A stretch of DNA of 64,000 bases from Aedes albopictus (GCF_035046485.1 NC_085138.1:15255329-15319328); one strand, 5' to 3'. Counted from the stretch's first letter, positions 46,112 to 58,690 are shown. Made by a program: numbers and translations. The notes: generated from the letters alone by a model not told the origin.

Positions 46112-46611
46112 NNNNNNNNNNNNNNNNNNNNNNNNNNNNNNNNNNNNNNNNNNNNNNNNNNNNNNNNNNNNNNNNNNNNNNNNNNNNNNNNNNNNNNNNN
46201 NNNNNNNNNNNNNNNNNNNNNNNNNNNNNNNNNNNNNNNNNNNNNNNNNNNNNNNNNNNNNNNNNNNNNNNNNNNNNNNNNNNNNNNNNNNNNNNNNNNN
46301 NNNNNNNNNNNNNNNNNNNNNNNNNNNNNNNNNNNNNNNNNNNNNNNNNNNNNNNNNNNNNNNNNNNNNNNNNNNNNNNNNNNNNNNNNNNNNNNNNNNN
46401 NNNNNNNNNNNNNNNNNNNNNNNNNNNNNNNNNNNNNNNNNNNNNNNNNNNNNNNNNNNNNNNNNNNNNNNNNNNNNNNNNNNNNNNNNNNNNNNNNNNN
46501 NNNNNNNNNNNNNNNNNNNNNNNNNNNNNNNNNNNNNNNNNNNNNNNNNNNNNNNNNNNNNNNNNNNNNNNNNNNNNNNNNNNNNNNNNNNNNNNNNNNN
46601 NNNNNNNNNNN
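46112..46611. other. Assembly gap, 500 N
   Basis: Exactly 500 undetermined bases. Frames crossing it are artefacts. Confidence 0.99.
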
Positions 46612-47739
46612 TTTGGTATACAGAATCTTTACCTTTCAAAACCACAATTCACCACGATCTCCCCAAATACGTTATGATTGGAAGGGCATCCCGCCTGATA
46701 CGACGACGAGTCTGAACTGGCCTGGCGGAAACTATAGACAATAGAGGAAGCTACAGGTATTCAATTTCGCGCGTCCCTCGGCGGCACCAACTCGACTAAC
46801 CGTCCGTCCATCCAGCAGAAGGAACACTGCACCTGTTCGTTCATCGTTCACTTTTGTGCGGTCACCCACGGAGGAAATCAGAACACGATCGACCCTTGAA
46901 TGGCACCGGTGGTTCGGTAGTGGGGCCGGCAGTGGCAGTAGGGCAGTTTTGAATAAAATACGAAGAGGAAGCGCAACATTGACATACGAACACGTTAATT
47001 TCCAACAATTGAACCCCGCCAATTCATCGTCCGGCATTCGGTCGGTCGGTCGGTTCATCATCACTCGGTGCACTGCACAGCTTGGTACAGGGAAGGGGGG
47101 GGGGGACTCATCGATACGGTAGAGTTGTCCCCTTTGACGGTTTGCCACCGCACACCACACCACAGAACAGCGCTCATTCCGTATTCATTGGAAACAACAA
47201 CAGGTAGGTAGATAGATAGGGAAAAAACCGCACATCCACGCTCGACTCGATGTCAATTTGAGCTTTTGTTTTTGGGTTCTTGTAGGACACACTATGCTAT
47301 TATTATTGTCACACACTCCAGTCGGAACTACAACCGGGGCTACCGGGGTTTGTGTATTTTTTTTTACGCTGGCTTTGTTATTCAATAACGTTTTTTTTTG
47401 TTTTTCATCGAAACAATATAATTGGAAACAGACGGGGAGAGATAATTGGCAGGGGTACCAGTATACCTAGTTACTCTCAGTGGGAAGCAATCAAGTAACG
47501 GTGGATTTCCAAACGAGAAATCAAATAGCATTGATTGAGCTAGGAAGATCCAATTTTAAATTTGGGGACGTAATGTCTATTTGAACTATTCTCTTCAACA
47601 AACTGTATTCCAGCAAAGCTATCTTGATTTGTTGTTCATAAACCAACAGCTTGAAGAGCTACGCTTGAAGTTTTTCTGTAGTTTTAGATTTTTGCATTTT
47701 TAAGCTAAAATATTCTATAAGTATTCTTCTACTGCGTGC
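46612..47739. other. Single-copy GC-richer sequence, no gene recognised
   Basis: Opposing frames at 46732-47163 (minus) and 46856-47122 (plus) have no recognised domain. A G run lies at 47096-47104. It may be host untranslated or regulatory sequence; nothing decisive is visible. Confidence 0.35.
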
Positions 47740-48394
47740 AGTCTGCGATGAATTTCAGGATAAATCTCTGAAGGAATAGCTGGAAGATTCCTGGCGCCAT
47801 TCCTGGAGGGAACCCTGAGATAGTTCTAGACAAATACCTGCAGAAATATTTGGGAAAAATCCGGAATTTTCCGGAGGCAAGTCTAAAGAAATCTCCGAAG
47901 CAATCGCAGCTAATATATGTACCTAAAAAACTGCTGGAAGTCTCTGAAAATTCCTTAACAGAATTCGTGAATAAATTCCTGGTAAAATTCCTGAAAAAGT
48001 TCATTGAGGGATATTTGAAGGAATCCCTAAATGAATGCTAATTTAAATTGCTAGAGGATTTTCAGCTGAAATTCCTGGAGGAATCACAGGAAGATTCCTA
48101 GCATAAACCCCTGAACGAATTGCTGGAGAAAAAAAAACATTTGGCAATTTCCGGTAGAAACTTGGAGACATTACTTTAGAAATCTCGAATGGAATTCGTG
48201 GAGGAGTCCTTGAAGGAATTCCTAGGGAAATTTAAGCAGTAATACCCAAAAGTGTTCAGCGGTAATCGCTACAGAAATTCCTTCCCACAGGAATTACTGG
48301 AGGAATTCTAATAGTCTCCTGAAAAAGACCCGAAGATATTTCCGATAAAAAAATCGTTACGGAGAAATTCTCGTTGGAATTCCTATTAAACTTT
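47740..48394. repeat. Decayed short-period repeat tract, purine-rich on plus strand
   Basis: GAAATTCCTGGAGGAATCAC-type repeats up to the SINE at 48395. Confidence 0.65.
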
Positions 48395-48620
48395 ATGGGC
48401 TTCGTGGCCGAGCGGTTAGCGGCGTCAGTCGTTTAGGTGTCTCGTAAGCCTCGGAGTGTGAGTTCGATTCCCGCTCCAGTCGGGGAAAACTTTTCGTCAA
48501 ACGGAAAATTCTCCGCTGGGCCACTGGGTGTTATACGTGTTGTCCGTTGTCAAATGTTTGTACTGTTCAGTTTGTAGAGGCCCCGTAAGGTCGAAGACGG
48601 TGTAATTGTCTTTTTTTTTT
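48395..48620 (+). repeat. SINE with tRNA-Ser/Leu-like head and T-run end
   Basis: The head GGCTTCGTGGCCGAGCGGTT (A box) and GAGTTCGATTCCCGCTCC (B box) with a long variable-arm-like segment resembles a class II tRNA. The body differs from the SINEs at 29975 and 61289. It ends in a run of T (48611-48620). No clean target duplication was found. Confidence 0.75.
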
Positions 48621-49404
48621 AACTCGCGGAGGAATTCCCGAACAAATTCTTTGGGGGATTCTCGGAAAAGTCCTTGAAAAAAATCTGAAAACAATCTCCC
48701 AACAGGAATGCCTACAGAAATTTCAGCAGGAATCCTCAGCAGAAGCTCTGAAGGAATTCTCAGAGGAATTCTTGCAGAAATTTCCCGTAGAGCTCTTAGA
48801 TGAATTACCGTATGAATTCTTCGAAATCGTTTATAACCGAAGAAGTTTTTTGAAAAATTTTCGAAGGAATTCCTGGGGTAGTTCCAGGAGGAGTTCTTGT
48901 AAAAAATTTTTTGAAGAAATTTCCGAAGGAAATCCCGAGAAATTACTAGAGAAAATTTCCAGTGGAATCTTCGAAAGCCATCCCAGATTGAATTTCCTGA
49001 GCAATTGCCGAAAAAATGTTCGGATCAACTTCTCCAGAAATTCCGGGAGGAAGTCCAGCGCAAATAGCTAGTTGAATTCCAACTGCAATCCCTGAAGTTC
49101 CTGCAGGAATCCTCGGTGGAATCACTGGAATAAGTCCTGAAGAAATTTCCGGAAAATATATTTTCATGGAAATTCTCGAAGAAAAATCCGGAGACATTTT
49201 TGTGGATATTTTCCAGCAGGAATCTCAGGAGGATTTTCAGCGGAAATCCCTGTAGGAATTCAAGTATTAATTTCAGTAAGAACTACTGGATTTGTTCTCG
49301 AAGAGAACCATTGGAGAAATTCCAGTACAAGTTTCTGGATGAATTCTGAAGGGGTCTCTGTCGGAGTCTCTGGAAGAATAATTCCTGCTGAAATTCCTTG
49401 CATG
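48621..49404. repeat. Decayed short-period repeat tract, purine-rich on plus strand
   Basis: Continuation of the block into which the SINEs at 48395 and 49415 inserted. Confidence 0.65.
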
Positions 49405-49414
49405 ATGGTTACAG

Positions 49415-49680
49415 TGGTTGGGTCTTCAGTTAGCCTAGTGGTTAAGGCTATGGATCGCCAATCCGGAGACGGCGGGTTCGATTCCCGTTCCGGTCGGGAA
49501 AATTTTCTCGACTCCCTGGGCATAATGTATCATTGTACTTGCCTCACAATATACAAATTCATGCAATGGCAGCCAAAGAAAGCCCTTCAATTAATAACTG
49601 TGGAAGTGCGCAAGGAACACTAAGTTGAAGCGAGGCAGGCAAAGTCCCAGTGCGGACGTAGAGCCATAAATAAGAAGAAG
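49415..49680 (+). repeat. Full-length tRNA-derived SINE with 10-bp target duplication
   Basis: Same family and head as 29975-30242 (TTAGCCTAGTGGTTAAGGC; GGGTTCGATTCCCGTTCCGG). It is flanked by ATGGTTACAG at 49405-49414 and 49681-49690 and ends in GAAGAAG. Confidence 0.9.
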
Positions 49681-49690
49681 ATGGTTACAG

Positions 49691-50180
49691 CTACGTGGAT
49701 TTCGCGATGTTTGCGGATTTGGCTTGAATTTTCACAAAAATAAAAATAAAAAAAATTTAAAAAATATAAAAGTAAAAAAAATATATACCTAAATAAAAAA
49801 ATAAATAAAACAAAAATTAGCTTCTATGGCACTAGGTGCGAATCCTTTTTTGATCGTATATTGCATTAATTGCTGAATATTTAATTGATCTAGAATGGTA
49901 GAATCGATCCCCATCAGTTATAACTATGCAGGTAGACATCGTTGCAATGAAGTTCATTCTACCTAACTAGTTTTTACAAATATGTTTTTTTTTTTCAAAC
50001 ATGCATGCTCTTTATTAATGGCGTCAACTGGTATAATATATAATATCAAAGGGAGAAATAGGAATAAACTGCAGTTCGGCCTCTAAGCGGGGTATTTTTC
50101 AGAAAATAAAAAAAACGAGTAATCATATGGTCTTCCTCCGTAAGCATCTCTTATTATATTATTTAAGAGATCCTTGTGAA
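49691..50180. other. Strongly AT-rich spacer
   Basis: AAAATAAAT-type low complexity at 49735-49815, then AT-rich single-copy sequence. No gene. Confidence 0.4.
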
Positions 50181-51435
50181 TGAATCCCGAAACCTTTTAT
50201 TTGAGCTTTCCTAAAATTAATTTCCAAAATTTCTACATAAAATTCTAGAAAGAGTTTTTAGGATTCTAGGAAAGCTTTATAGGACTTTTCAGTTGAATTG
50301 TATTGTAGATCACTGGTGGATTACTGGAGGGAACTCTAAGCAATATTTCTCTGAAGAAACTCTGCAACAATTCCTCCAATGTTTCCATTACACATATGAT
50401 GTATATATTTTTTGAACTTTAAAAAAATACATTTTTTGGAAAATAAAAAGTTTCCAGGGATTCCATCCTTTAGAAGAGGCATTCCGATAAAAATCTGATC
50501 GAATTACCGGTGGAGTTTTCAGAGCCATATATCCAAGATCCTGGGAAATCTTTGCAGACATTCGTCGATGAATTACTGGAAGGATTCTTTGAGAAACCTC
50601 TATAAAATTGAAAAAAAAACAAAAATTTGGAATTGCAAACTTATTAGCTGTATTGTAAAAAATTTCCTAGAGGTCCTTTTGTCATTTCTTCAGTATCTCC
50701 TCCCGGGAAGGATTACTATCAAAAGATTCTTTCAAGAATTTCTCACTTGAATTTATCATTCATTACTCAAACATTTCTTAAAGTAATCTACAGTGGACGT
50801 TCGGTAAGTGCAACATGTTTACGTTTCAGTTACCGAATGAAATTCGCTAACTGCAACGACTGACAGCCGTCAAACAGTTGTCAAATGCTGTTGGACTCAA
50901 CCAGAATGCACTCAAAAACATCGCAATGCAGCTGCTCTTCTCTCGTACTTACCCTGTTCTTATAAAATTCCAGCAGTCATTTTCGGAGCAATGCCATAAA
51001 GTTTCTCTGCTCTGAATGAATTCGAGCTGAAATTCTAGAAGCCATCTGTGGAAAAATATAAGCCGGAATCCCTGGAGGAATTCTAAAATGGCCCTTGTGG
51101 GGTTTCCAGCAGAAATCTCTGAAGTAATTTCATCTGGAATCTCTGGAGGAACTCCTGTGAGAACTTCTGAAGGATATCTTGGAGACATTTTTGAAAGAAT
51201 TCTTGATAAACATTTTTAAAATATATCTGAATCTGGAGATGAACCAGTAGCGGGCTGGAAATCGCCCAACCAAATACTAAAATCTGAAGGAATTTCAGAA
51301 AAAAGTGCCTAGAAGAATTTAGGCAATAATTTGCAAGAACAGTCAGTTTTTTTTTTTTTTCAACATTTTCCACTGGAAATTTTTGTGTAATTTCTGGAAA
51401 AATTTCTGGAGAGATTCTTTGATTTATTTCTGGAG
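50181..51435. repeat. Decayed short-period repeat tract with a fragment of another element
   Basis: GGAATTCC-type repeats. A distinct stretch near 50790-50945 (ACAGTGGACGTTCGGTAAGT, then GCTAACTGCAACGACTGACA) looks like part of a dispersed element. Confidence 0.55.
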
Positions 51436-52458
51436 TAGGCTGTCCCAAAAAAAATGATGTTTGAAAAGTGAAGGTACTCAACCCTGAAATTAAAGACATG
51501 CATATTTCAAGCATTTTTGTAGAACATTTTGATTTTCTAAAAAAATCGTTTAGAGCAATTTTTGGAAAATCCCCTTTTTATGAAAATTCTAAAAAAAAAA
51601 TCATTTTTTCGTAATATATTTTTCCACTTTTGAATTTTTTTTTCAATACTTTTTCTATTTTTCTATGGATTTCTAGGCATTCTTGAAGGGTTTAAGTTTG
51701 GGAAATATTGTGTTTATATTGATGGCAAAACTTTTTTTGTGCTGATAAAAGGTATATTTTTTATACATTTTTTTATCAAAAATTGCCAAAAAAATACATG
51801 CGATTTCATCACTATTTCTACTCTAAAATTTCTGTATGGAATGATTATTCCTACTCATCAAAAAAGGGCACAGTAATCGAGGATTTCAAGACATAATCTC
51901 CAGCTTCCTGCGTTGCTACTAGTAACCTCAACACCCGTCATTATTGTAAATATTTGCATAAATGTTCTTCATGAATCTTCTGCCAACCACCCAAGAACAA
52001 AAAATAACAATCCACATTTGAACAAGCTTGACCATCCAAAAAATAAGGCTTCTATTTTAAGTCTAAGTCTTTAGAGAAATGATGCATATGAATGTAATAC
52101 TATCAGATAAAACTTTCATGGTTGAAAATTTAAAAAAAAAAAAAAACATGTAACTTTAACATGCCGTCAATATAAAAACAATATTTCCAAAACTTATACC
52201 CTTCAGGAATGCCTAAAAGTCCATAAAAAATACAAAAATATTGAAAAAATTCAAAAGTTTTAAAAAAATTACGAAAAAATGTTTTTTTTGACAATTTTCA
52301 TGAAAAATGATTATTTTTCAAAAATTACCCTGGTGGAACCTCTGAATGATTTTTAAGAAAATCGAAATGTTCTACAAAAATGCTTGGCATATGCACATGC
52401 TTCATTTAAGGGTTGAGCACCTTCAGTTTTCGAATATCGTTTCTTTTTTGACAGCCTA
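51436..52458. mobile_element. Non-autonomous DNA element with about 325-bp terminal inverted repeats
   Basis: The left arm from TAGGCTGTCCC (51436) to about 51760 and the right arm from about 52125 to GACAGCCTA (52458) are inverted copies, alignable through CAAGCATTTTTGTAGAACAT and TGAAGGGT.TAAGTTT. A 7-bp target duplication TCTGGAG flanks it (51429-51435, 52459-52465). The interior has no ORF. Confidence 0.85.
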
Positions 52459-52465
52459 TCTGGAG

Positions 52466-52900
52466 TAATTACTAAAGGATCTTTTGAAGGAACATCTGAA
52501 AAAAATCTCTGAGAACTCTCAGAGAAATTCGCTGAGCATTTATCGAAGGAATTTCTGTAGAATATCCGGGGGATGTCCCTGTGGAATTCTTCGAGGAATC
52601 CCTGGTTTAATCCCTTGAAGAAACATTAAAGAGATTTCTGGAGAAGCTTATGGTTGTACTCCTGTTAGAATCCTTGTAGAGAAATTGCTAGGCAATTCAT
52701 TGAGGGGATTCCCGGAGGCATCACCGAAGGAATTAATCTTGGGAAATTTCGGTACATTTTCGAATACATTTCTTCGATATTTTCTTTATACCAAGAGGAA
52801 ATCTTACTCGGTTGGCTAGAAAAATTTCAGGAAGATTTTTTGAGTAATTTCTGGAGTGACTAACGAAAGAATTTCTGAAGAAATTCCCTGCAGAATTTTC
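52466..52900. repeat. Decayed short-period repeat tract
   Basis: Continuation of the host tract interrupted by the 1-kb element at 51436. Confidence 0.6.
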
Positions 52901-54073
52901 AAATTGACCATGCCGTTGACGAATTGTTCGCATGACGAATAACAGATTTGTTCTTTTATTTTTGATCGCATGCTTGACGGATTTTTTGGAGAATTCGTAA
53001 TGACTTTCTGGTGCCTTGCATAATTGCTTCTTATATAGGAGCGGTATTGTTAACAGTAGTATTAGTGGCATACTACATAGCAGGATTCTTCCGAAAAAAA
53101 GCCGCGAGACATTAGCGGGCAGCTGTTTTTGGTTTGTTTGGATGTTCTAGGATGTCCAAACTTGCCTGGAGTCAAGACTTACATGGCCAACCGGATCTAC
53201 CGCAGCTCCAATTCAATATAACTTTGCGGCTTTTGACCATTGTATTCTGAGTTGCTTTGTAATTGAACGAGACGTACTTTTTACTGTTTTGGGACATTTC
53301 AAGGTCCTGTAGTTCAGGACTTCCAAGTTCAAAATCACCACAATCATCATTGAATCTAGGTTGGCGGTTATCGGTCATTGTTATCCATGGTACTCCGAAA
53401 TATTACATAAAATCTTTTTGAGGTTGTACGACATTGTAAGGTATGCAAAATTTCCTCGAGTTCAAGACTTTCAAGGTCTACAGAATCTATCGCACTTACC
53501 AGGCACCCAGGCGGTCATTATTGTTATCCATGGTACTCCGAAATGTTACGACAAAAGCTTTCTGAGGTTGTACGACATTGTAAGGTATTCAAAATGTCCT
53601 AGAGTTCTGGACTTTCAGGTTCTACAGAATGTACCTCAATTGCCGTTCGTTCTGCGTTAGCGGTTATCGGTCATTGTTATCCATAGTACTCCGAAATATT
53701 ACGATAAAAACTTTTTGAAGTTGTACGACATTATAAAGTATGCAAAATGTCATGGAATTCAGGACTTCCAAGGTCTACAGAATCTACCGCACTTACCAGG
53801 TAAACTACGACAGCGGTTATCGGTCATTGTTATCCATGGTGCTCCGCTATGCTACGAGAAAATATTTCGGAGGTTGCACGACATTGTAAGATATGCAAAA
53901 TGTCCTAAAGTTCTACAAAATCTACCACCACCGCCATTGAATCTACGTTTGCGGTTATCGGTCATTGTTATCCATGGTTCTCCTAAATGTTATGAGAAAA
54001 CCTTTCTAAGGTTGGACGATATTGTAAGGTATGCAAAAAAAAACTCCTGCAGTTCAGGACTTTCAAGGTCTAC

Positions 54074-54153
54074 ACTGCCGTGTGCGGCGTAGTTGTCCCA
54101 TGTTCTATGGGAATCCCTATATACATGAGACAACTATGCTGGACACGGCAGTA
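54074..54153. mobile_element. 80-bp MITE inserted in the 150-bp array
   Basis: ACTGCCGTGTGCGGCGTAG at the left and CTATGCTGGACACGGCAGT at the right are inverted ends. Comparison with other units (GGTCTACAGAATCTACCG) shows the array is cut after GGTCTAC and resumes at ACAGGATCTACC, which suggests AC duplicated. Confidence 0.75.
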
Positions 54154-54755
54154 CAGGATCTACCGCACTGATCATGTGAGCTACCATAGCAGTTAACGGC
54201 AATGTTAATCCATGGTACATACTCCGTAATGATACGAGAAAATCTTTCTGAGGTTGTACGACATTTCATTGCAAAATGTCATAAAGTCCAGGATTTTCAA
54301 GTTCTACCAAATCCATTACATTCAATCTATGCTTGCGGTTTACGGTCATTGTTCTCCAGAGTACTCAGAAATGCTTCGAGAAAATCTTTTTGAGGTTGTA
54401 CGACATTGTTAGGTATGCAAAATGTCCTGAAGTTCAGGACTTTCAGGTTCTACAGAATCTACCTCAATTGCCATTCAATCTACGTTTGCAGTTGATGCAC
54501 GATGCTCCACAACCCAACGAGGCCTGGTTTTAGTTTTTGAATTTTTTAAAGCTTAAGTTCTACGAAGTCTACCATAATCACCATTCACGCTTGCGGTTCC
54601 GTGATACGACGAGAGAATCTTTTTGAGGTTGTACGACATTGCAAGGTATGCAAAAGAAACAGGACTTCCAAGCTCAGTAGAATCTATCGAAATACCGTTC
54701 TTCACTTGAGGCATTCGGTCATTTATATTCATGGTACTGTACAAGTTCTTCAGAA

Positions 54756-54950
54756 CAGGGATGCCAGATGATTTTTTGAAAAATCTGTATCATTCTTTAT
54801 AAAAATCTGTATCCCATACAAAATTTGGGAGGAATACAAACATAAAATTGCCCATCTTGTTAAAAAATCTGCATTCCATATAAAACGAAATCTGTATGTA
54901 AGCGCAACAATCGGTATAATACAGACAAATCAGTATATATGGCATCCCTG
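54756..54950. mobile_element. hAT-like MITE with ends CAGGGATGCC / GGCATCCCTG
   Basis: Inverted ends CAGGGATGCC enclose AT-rich AATCTGTAT-type sequence. The flanks CTTCAGAA and CTTCAAAG match at 6 of 8 bases, compatible with an old 8-bp hAT target duplication. Confidence 0.7.
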
Positions 54951-55260
54951 CTTCAAAGTTCCCCCCAATTGCCATTGCATATACGTTTATAGTTATTGTT
55001 CACCAGTATCCATAGTTCTCCGGAATCTAACGACAAATATTTTTATGGTTATCAGACATTATGAGGTTTGCAGAATATCCTGAAGCTCAGGGCTTTCGAA
55101 ATCTGCCACAATCGACAGCTAATCTACGCTTGCTGCACAATAATTGTAAACCTAGATTCAGCCGATTGAGGCGATTATGTAGAAATTGTACAGCACGATG
55201 CATAACCTTAAGCATAAAACCACAGACAAACAGACGTATAGTAGGATTTTATTCCTGTTA

Positions 55261-57310
55261 ATGTCAATGTTAGGAGTTTTTTTTATTATTTTTATTACTT
55301 TTCTTTAAGACATATTGTCAGATGAAACATATAAACAAACATATAAAACATATCACTTGGAATAAGGTGCGATTAAAATCATCGTCACAACAACATAATC
55401 GCCCAATGCTACTTGCGCTGTGTTTCGCAAACCCACTGAGTAGATGGCGGTAGTGAGCAAACGTCAAACAGGACCAAAAACGATGCGAGCGCCATGAGCG
55501 AGAGATTAGCGAACTACAGAATATTTGAACAGTCCGTTAAAAATGGAAATGACGAGAAGTTGGTAGAGTGAGACGTCTGTTTGTCTGTGGTAAAAAGACG
55601 CTTAAACACTGTTTTCCTGACCTCTATGAGTTGTTTACATGAATCTTCACTGGTCAGACAAAATCTCAGCAGGTGATTATCACTCACAATACATTCCATG
55701 AACAGATCACTTATGCCTTTTTCTTCAACTATATTTTGGGACAAACCCAATTTGAAGTTCAATAGCCTTCGAGTTCCAATTAAAACGCTCAAAATCTATA
55801 TCTACCCACCGTACCGAATCAATATCGAAAACAACAAATCAATTACCCCCGCACAAGTCCACCTTAATGATACATTATTCTAGATCGTATCTCACCCGCC
55901 GAGCAGTAACAAGCTTTCCAGCTACAACACCCAATTACAGCTGTTTTTCCTTCGATCGACATCGAAATCCACTAGGCGATTTTGGCAACAACCGGATTCC
56001 TCAACGCATCATTTCCTCCTCTCCGGCGCTGGCGCTGACTGGGCGCCTAAATTGGTGCTTTTAGTGAGAAATTTTCATTGAAATTCAATTAACCCTCTTT
56101 CGCCCGGGGGAGGATGGGCGGCAGGGTCGCCGCCCATCTGAACCACCGAAAAAAGACCCCCCTACCGATATAAATGATTAACGAGAACAACAAGTTCAAT
56201 CGACCGGGGCGCGCGGGCGCGCAACCTGTTAACTAGTCCGCGCACTGCTCGCCGCACCGGTGTTGTAGGTAGGTACCTAACGTACGCTTTATGACCTATA
56301 GCTGCGCCTCGCGGAAAAGGCAAACATTTCGCACGGAAGCCCGGACGCATCAAATAGGCCGTGTTGCGTTGGTTGTTACACCGACTTGAAAACAACTATC
56401 AAAATTGAATCCAATTAAATTTATTGATTTTCTTTGAACATTTCAGCTACTGTTTTGGAGCAAACGCACGATTCAACTCCAACGGCTGCTGGCTGGCCGC
56501 CCGGCAATTGATGAATAAATAGAATTAAAATCGTTAAATGTTCCGAGAAGTTCGGCGTACCAGTCAGTCAGTCGTCGGTTACGACGACGGGGCCGGAATC
56601 AGGTTGTAACCGGCGCAGAAAGTACTCGCTCATTACAAGACGGATGGCGGCGATGGAAGATGATGATGACTCGGTTCGGGTGCGGAGGTTGTTTGGAAAA
56701 CTAGATAAAACTTGTGGCCTACAGCCAGGGAGAGAGAGAGACTGTACGTACCTATTTCGAATTTTGATTACTTTCGATTACGGGGCCGATCTACCATAGA
56801 ACCGCACCGCACCGCACCACATCGCCGACGTCGGTTTTTGAGGAAAAGGTCGTCTTCTTCTTGATAGATGTGATGTGGTGGTGTGCCGAAGGGTGGGTTG
56901 TAAGAGGTGGTAATTAAAAATTTCGCCCTTCGCCCCTTTCTTGAGAACCGGAATCGAAGCTGAGGGCCGGGCGGGAGCCAATGCTAATCCGCAATCGATT
57001 GAGTCCGAACGCTTGCTGCTGTTCCTTCCCAGTTGATGGTGATGATTCGCAGTGAAACATCATTAGAAGTCGGCTCTGGAACGCTGCTGCTGTTGGAGTG
57101 ATGGTTTACAAGTTGCCTAAAGGTTGGCGTCGTCGGTGGGGGCGGTGTGGTGGCGAAGGAAATCAAGCTTCACTTGAGCAGTTTTCAAGAAATGAGGAAC
57201 GAGAAGCGTTCTCGGGCCAACATGAAGTGGGTACAATTTCCATTTATTGGGTGTTATCTTACGAAGGGTGTCGAGTAGAGCGGTCGAATCGAAGAAGAAC
57301 GGATGATTGA
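55261..57310. other. Single-copy sequence with GC-rich segments, no gene recognised
   Basis: AT-rich to about 55880, then GC-richer with CG-rich patches at 56100-56150 and 56200-56260, a GA run near 56728-56740 and GCACC repeats near 56800. Opposing frames at 57098-57310 and 57117-57314 have no recognised domain. It could be conserved host non-coding or first-exon sequence; not decidable from sequence alone. Confidence 0.35.
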
Positions 57311-58163
57311 ACAAATCTTAGACAGTGTTTCTCAGTTAAAACATTTTAAAAATTTCTGAAACAATTTTTTTTAGTTGACTACAAAAAAGCGTTTCCTCAT
57401 GGTGGCTGTCTCCTAATGTTATTATTATTATCAGCCCGCGGCTGATTCATCTCCGATTTCCCTCCCAAAGCTCTATAAATATTGCATTTTTATTTTTAAT
57501 CAATTCACAAAATAAACTTATGAAAAGATTTCTTTTGAATGCATTCAGAAATCATCAATAAGTTATTTAGATAGCAGAAGTTTTCCCAACTAAAAATAGT
57601 AGATGCACAACATATTGAGCAAATGCTCAAGTTAAACAGCTTTTTCAAGCTCTTATTCACCAAAAATGTTAAATGAATTGTTCTTTTCGTCATGTGGTGT
57701 TTTCTAAAACTTGTTACATTCAATGTTGGTCTCAATACTTTGACTACCGAACTAAATTATACAGCCAAGATTTAATTTTTTTTACTACCAAAAATATTTT
57801 GTGTCGAAGAAATCAAAGGGTCCGAAAATATCTAAAGTAACTATGTGTACTGAAATGATTCCGTTTAATTTCTACAGGTATTTACTGAAAAATATGCGGA
57901 GACTTTACAAAACATTGTCAATCAATTCGTGAAACAAATTTTTATTTTTTTTCTTAGACGTTTTTTGACATTTTTTTAAAAAGACCTTCTGGAATTTCTT
58001 GATATATTCTGAACAAGGATATTTAAAAAAAATACCGTATATGGCGAAGTTTTGACAAAAAACTTCACTAAATTTTTTCTCAAAGCCATTCATGCATTCA
58101 TTAGAAAATTAGAAAATGTAGTATTATTTTTATTTTTATTTATTTTTTAATTTTGTTTCTATA
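57311..58163. other. AT-rich sequence without recognisable gene
   Basis: Contains a fragment (57418-57456, CAGCCCGCGGCTGATTCATC) related to that at 27380-27400. Nothing coding. Confidence 0.35.
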
Positions 58164-58296
58164 AATACAATTCAGACCAAACTAATTTTGATTAGCCATC
58201 TGTCAAAATGTCAGCTTTTTACAGCATTCCAATCGCTAGATACAGGTTTGAAAAGCTTCAGAACCCGACTCCTGGTAATCAAGTCTGAACTGTATT
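58164..58296. mobile_element. Small MITE with ends AATACAATTCAGAC / GTCTGAACTGTATT
   Basis: Inverted ends with one mismatch across 14 bases enclose a 133-bp unit with no ORF. Confidence 0.6.
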
Positions 58297-58514
58297 CAAG
58301 CAAAATAAAAAAAAATAAAACTCGCAAATAAACAATACTTTAAAATTTTCTAAATTTCTTATGAATTCACTTAAAGGCTTTGAGAAGGAAAGAAAGCGTT
58401 CCGTTTACTAGACATTTATTTGGGGAGCTCCACAACCCGACTCCGGATAATGCACTTCGTTCTGTACACTTTTTTCATTCGTTATTTTGTAAAGTTTTTA
58501 TTTATTTTTACATG
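58297..58514. other. AT-rich spacer
   Basis: AAAAATAAAA-type low complexity near 58305-58320. No feature otherwise. Confidence 0.3.
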
Positions 58515-58690
58515 TAGACTTCGTGATCGTGCGGCTAGTGTCACCAAGCACTTAGTTTCATCATGCTGAGGAGCGCGGATGCAATTCCCATCGCAGCTGT
58601 CAGGAAAAGTTTTCGGCTGTACCACTGATCATTGTATGCTAGTCCGTTATCTATTGTCGTGCTTCCCACAAAGAGCGATTAGTTCACTGA
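58515..58690 (+). repeat. Diverged tRNA-headed SINE, related to the 48395 copy
   Basis: CTTCGTGATCGTGCGGCTAG at the head, then GGAAAAGTTTTCGGCTG, ACCACTGATCATTGTATG and GTCCGTTATC follow the order of the body of the 48395 SINE (GGGAAAACTTTTCG, GCCACTGGGTG, GTCCGTTGTC). A and B boxes are degraded. Confidence 0.5.

Larger units (their letters stand above)
53160..55260 (+). repeat. Tandem array of about 145-153-bp units, decayed, with two MITE insertions
   Basis: The landmark GAGGTTGTACGACATTGTAAGGTATGC-like string recurs near 53421, 53565, 53718, 53871, 54009, 54251, 54393 and 54626. TTATCGGTCATTGTTATCCAT and TTCAAGGTCTACAGAATCTA lie at fixed distances. Larger steps coincide with insertions or losses. 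The remnant at 55000-55140 is very decayed. Frames such as 53361-53660 follow the repeat and are not genes. Confidence 0.85.

Noticed and set aside
46732..47163. 143-codon minus-strand frame near the third gap
   Set aside because: No recognised domain and an overlapping plus frame. Possible untranslated host sequence, not supported as coding.
53361..54092. Repetitive frames containing LYDIVRYAKCP
   Set aside because: They track the 150-bp tandem unit and break wherever unit length changes. Not a repeat protein.
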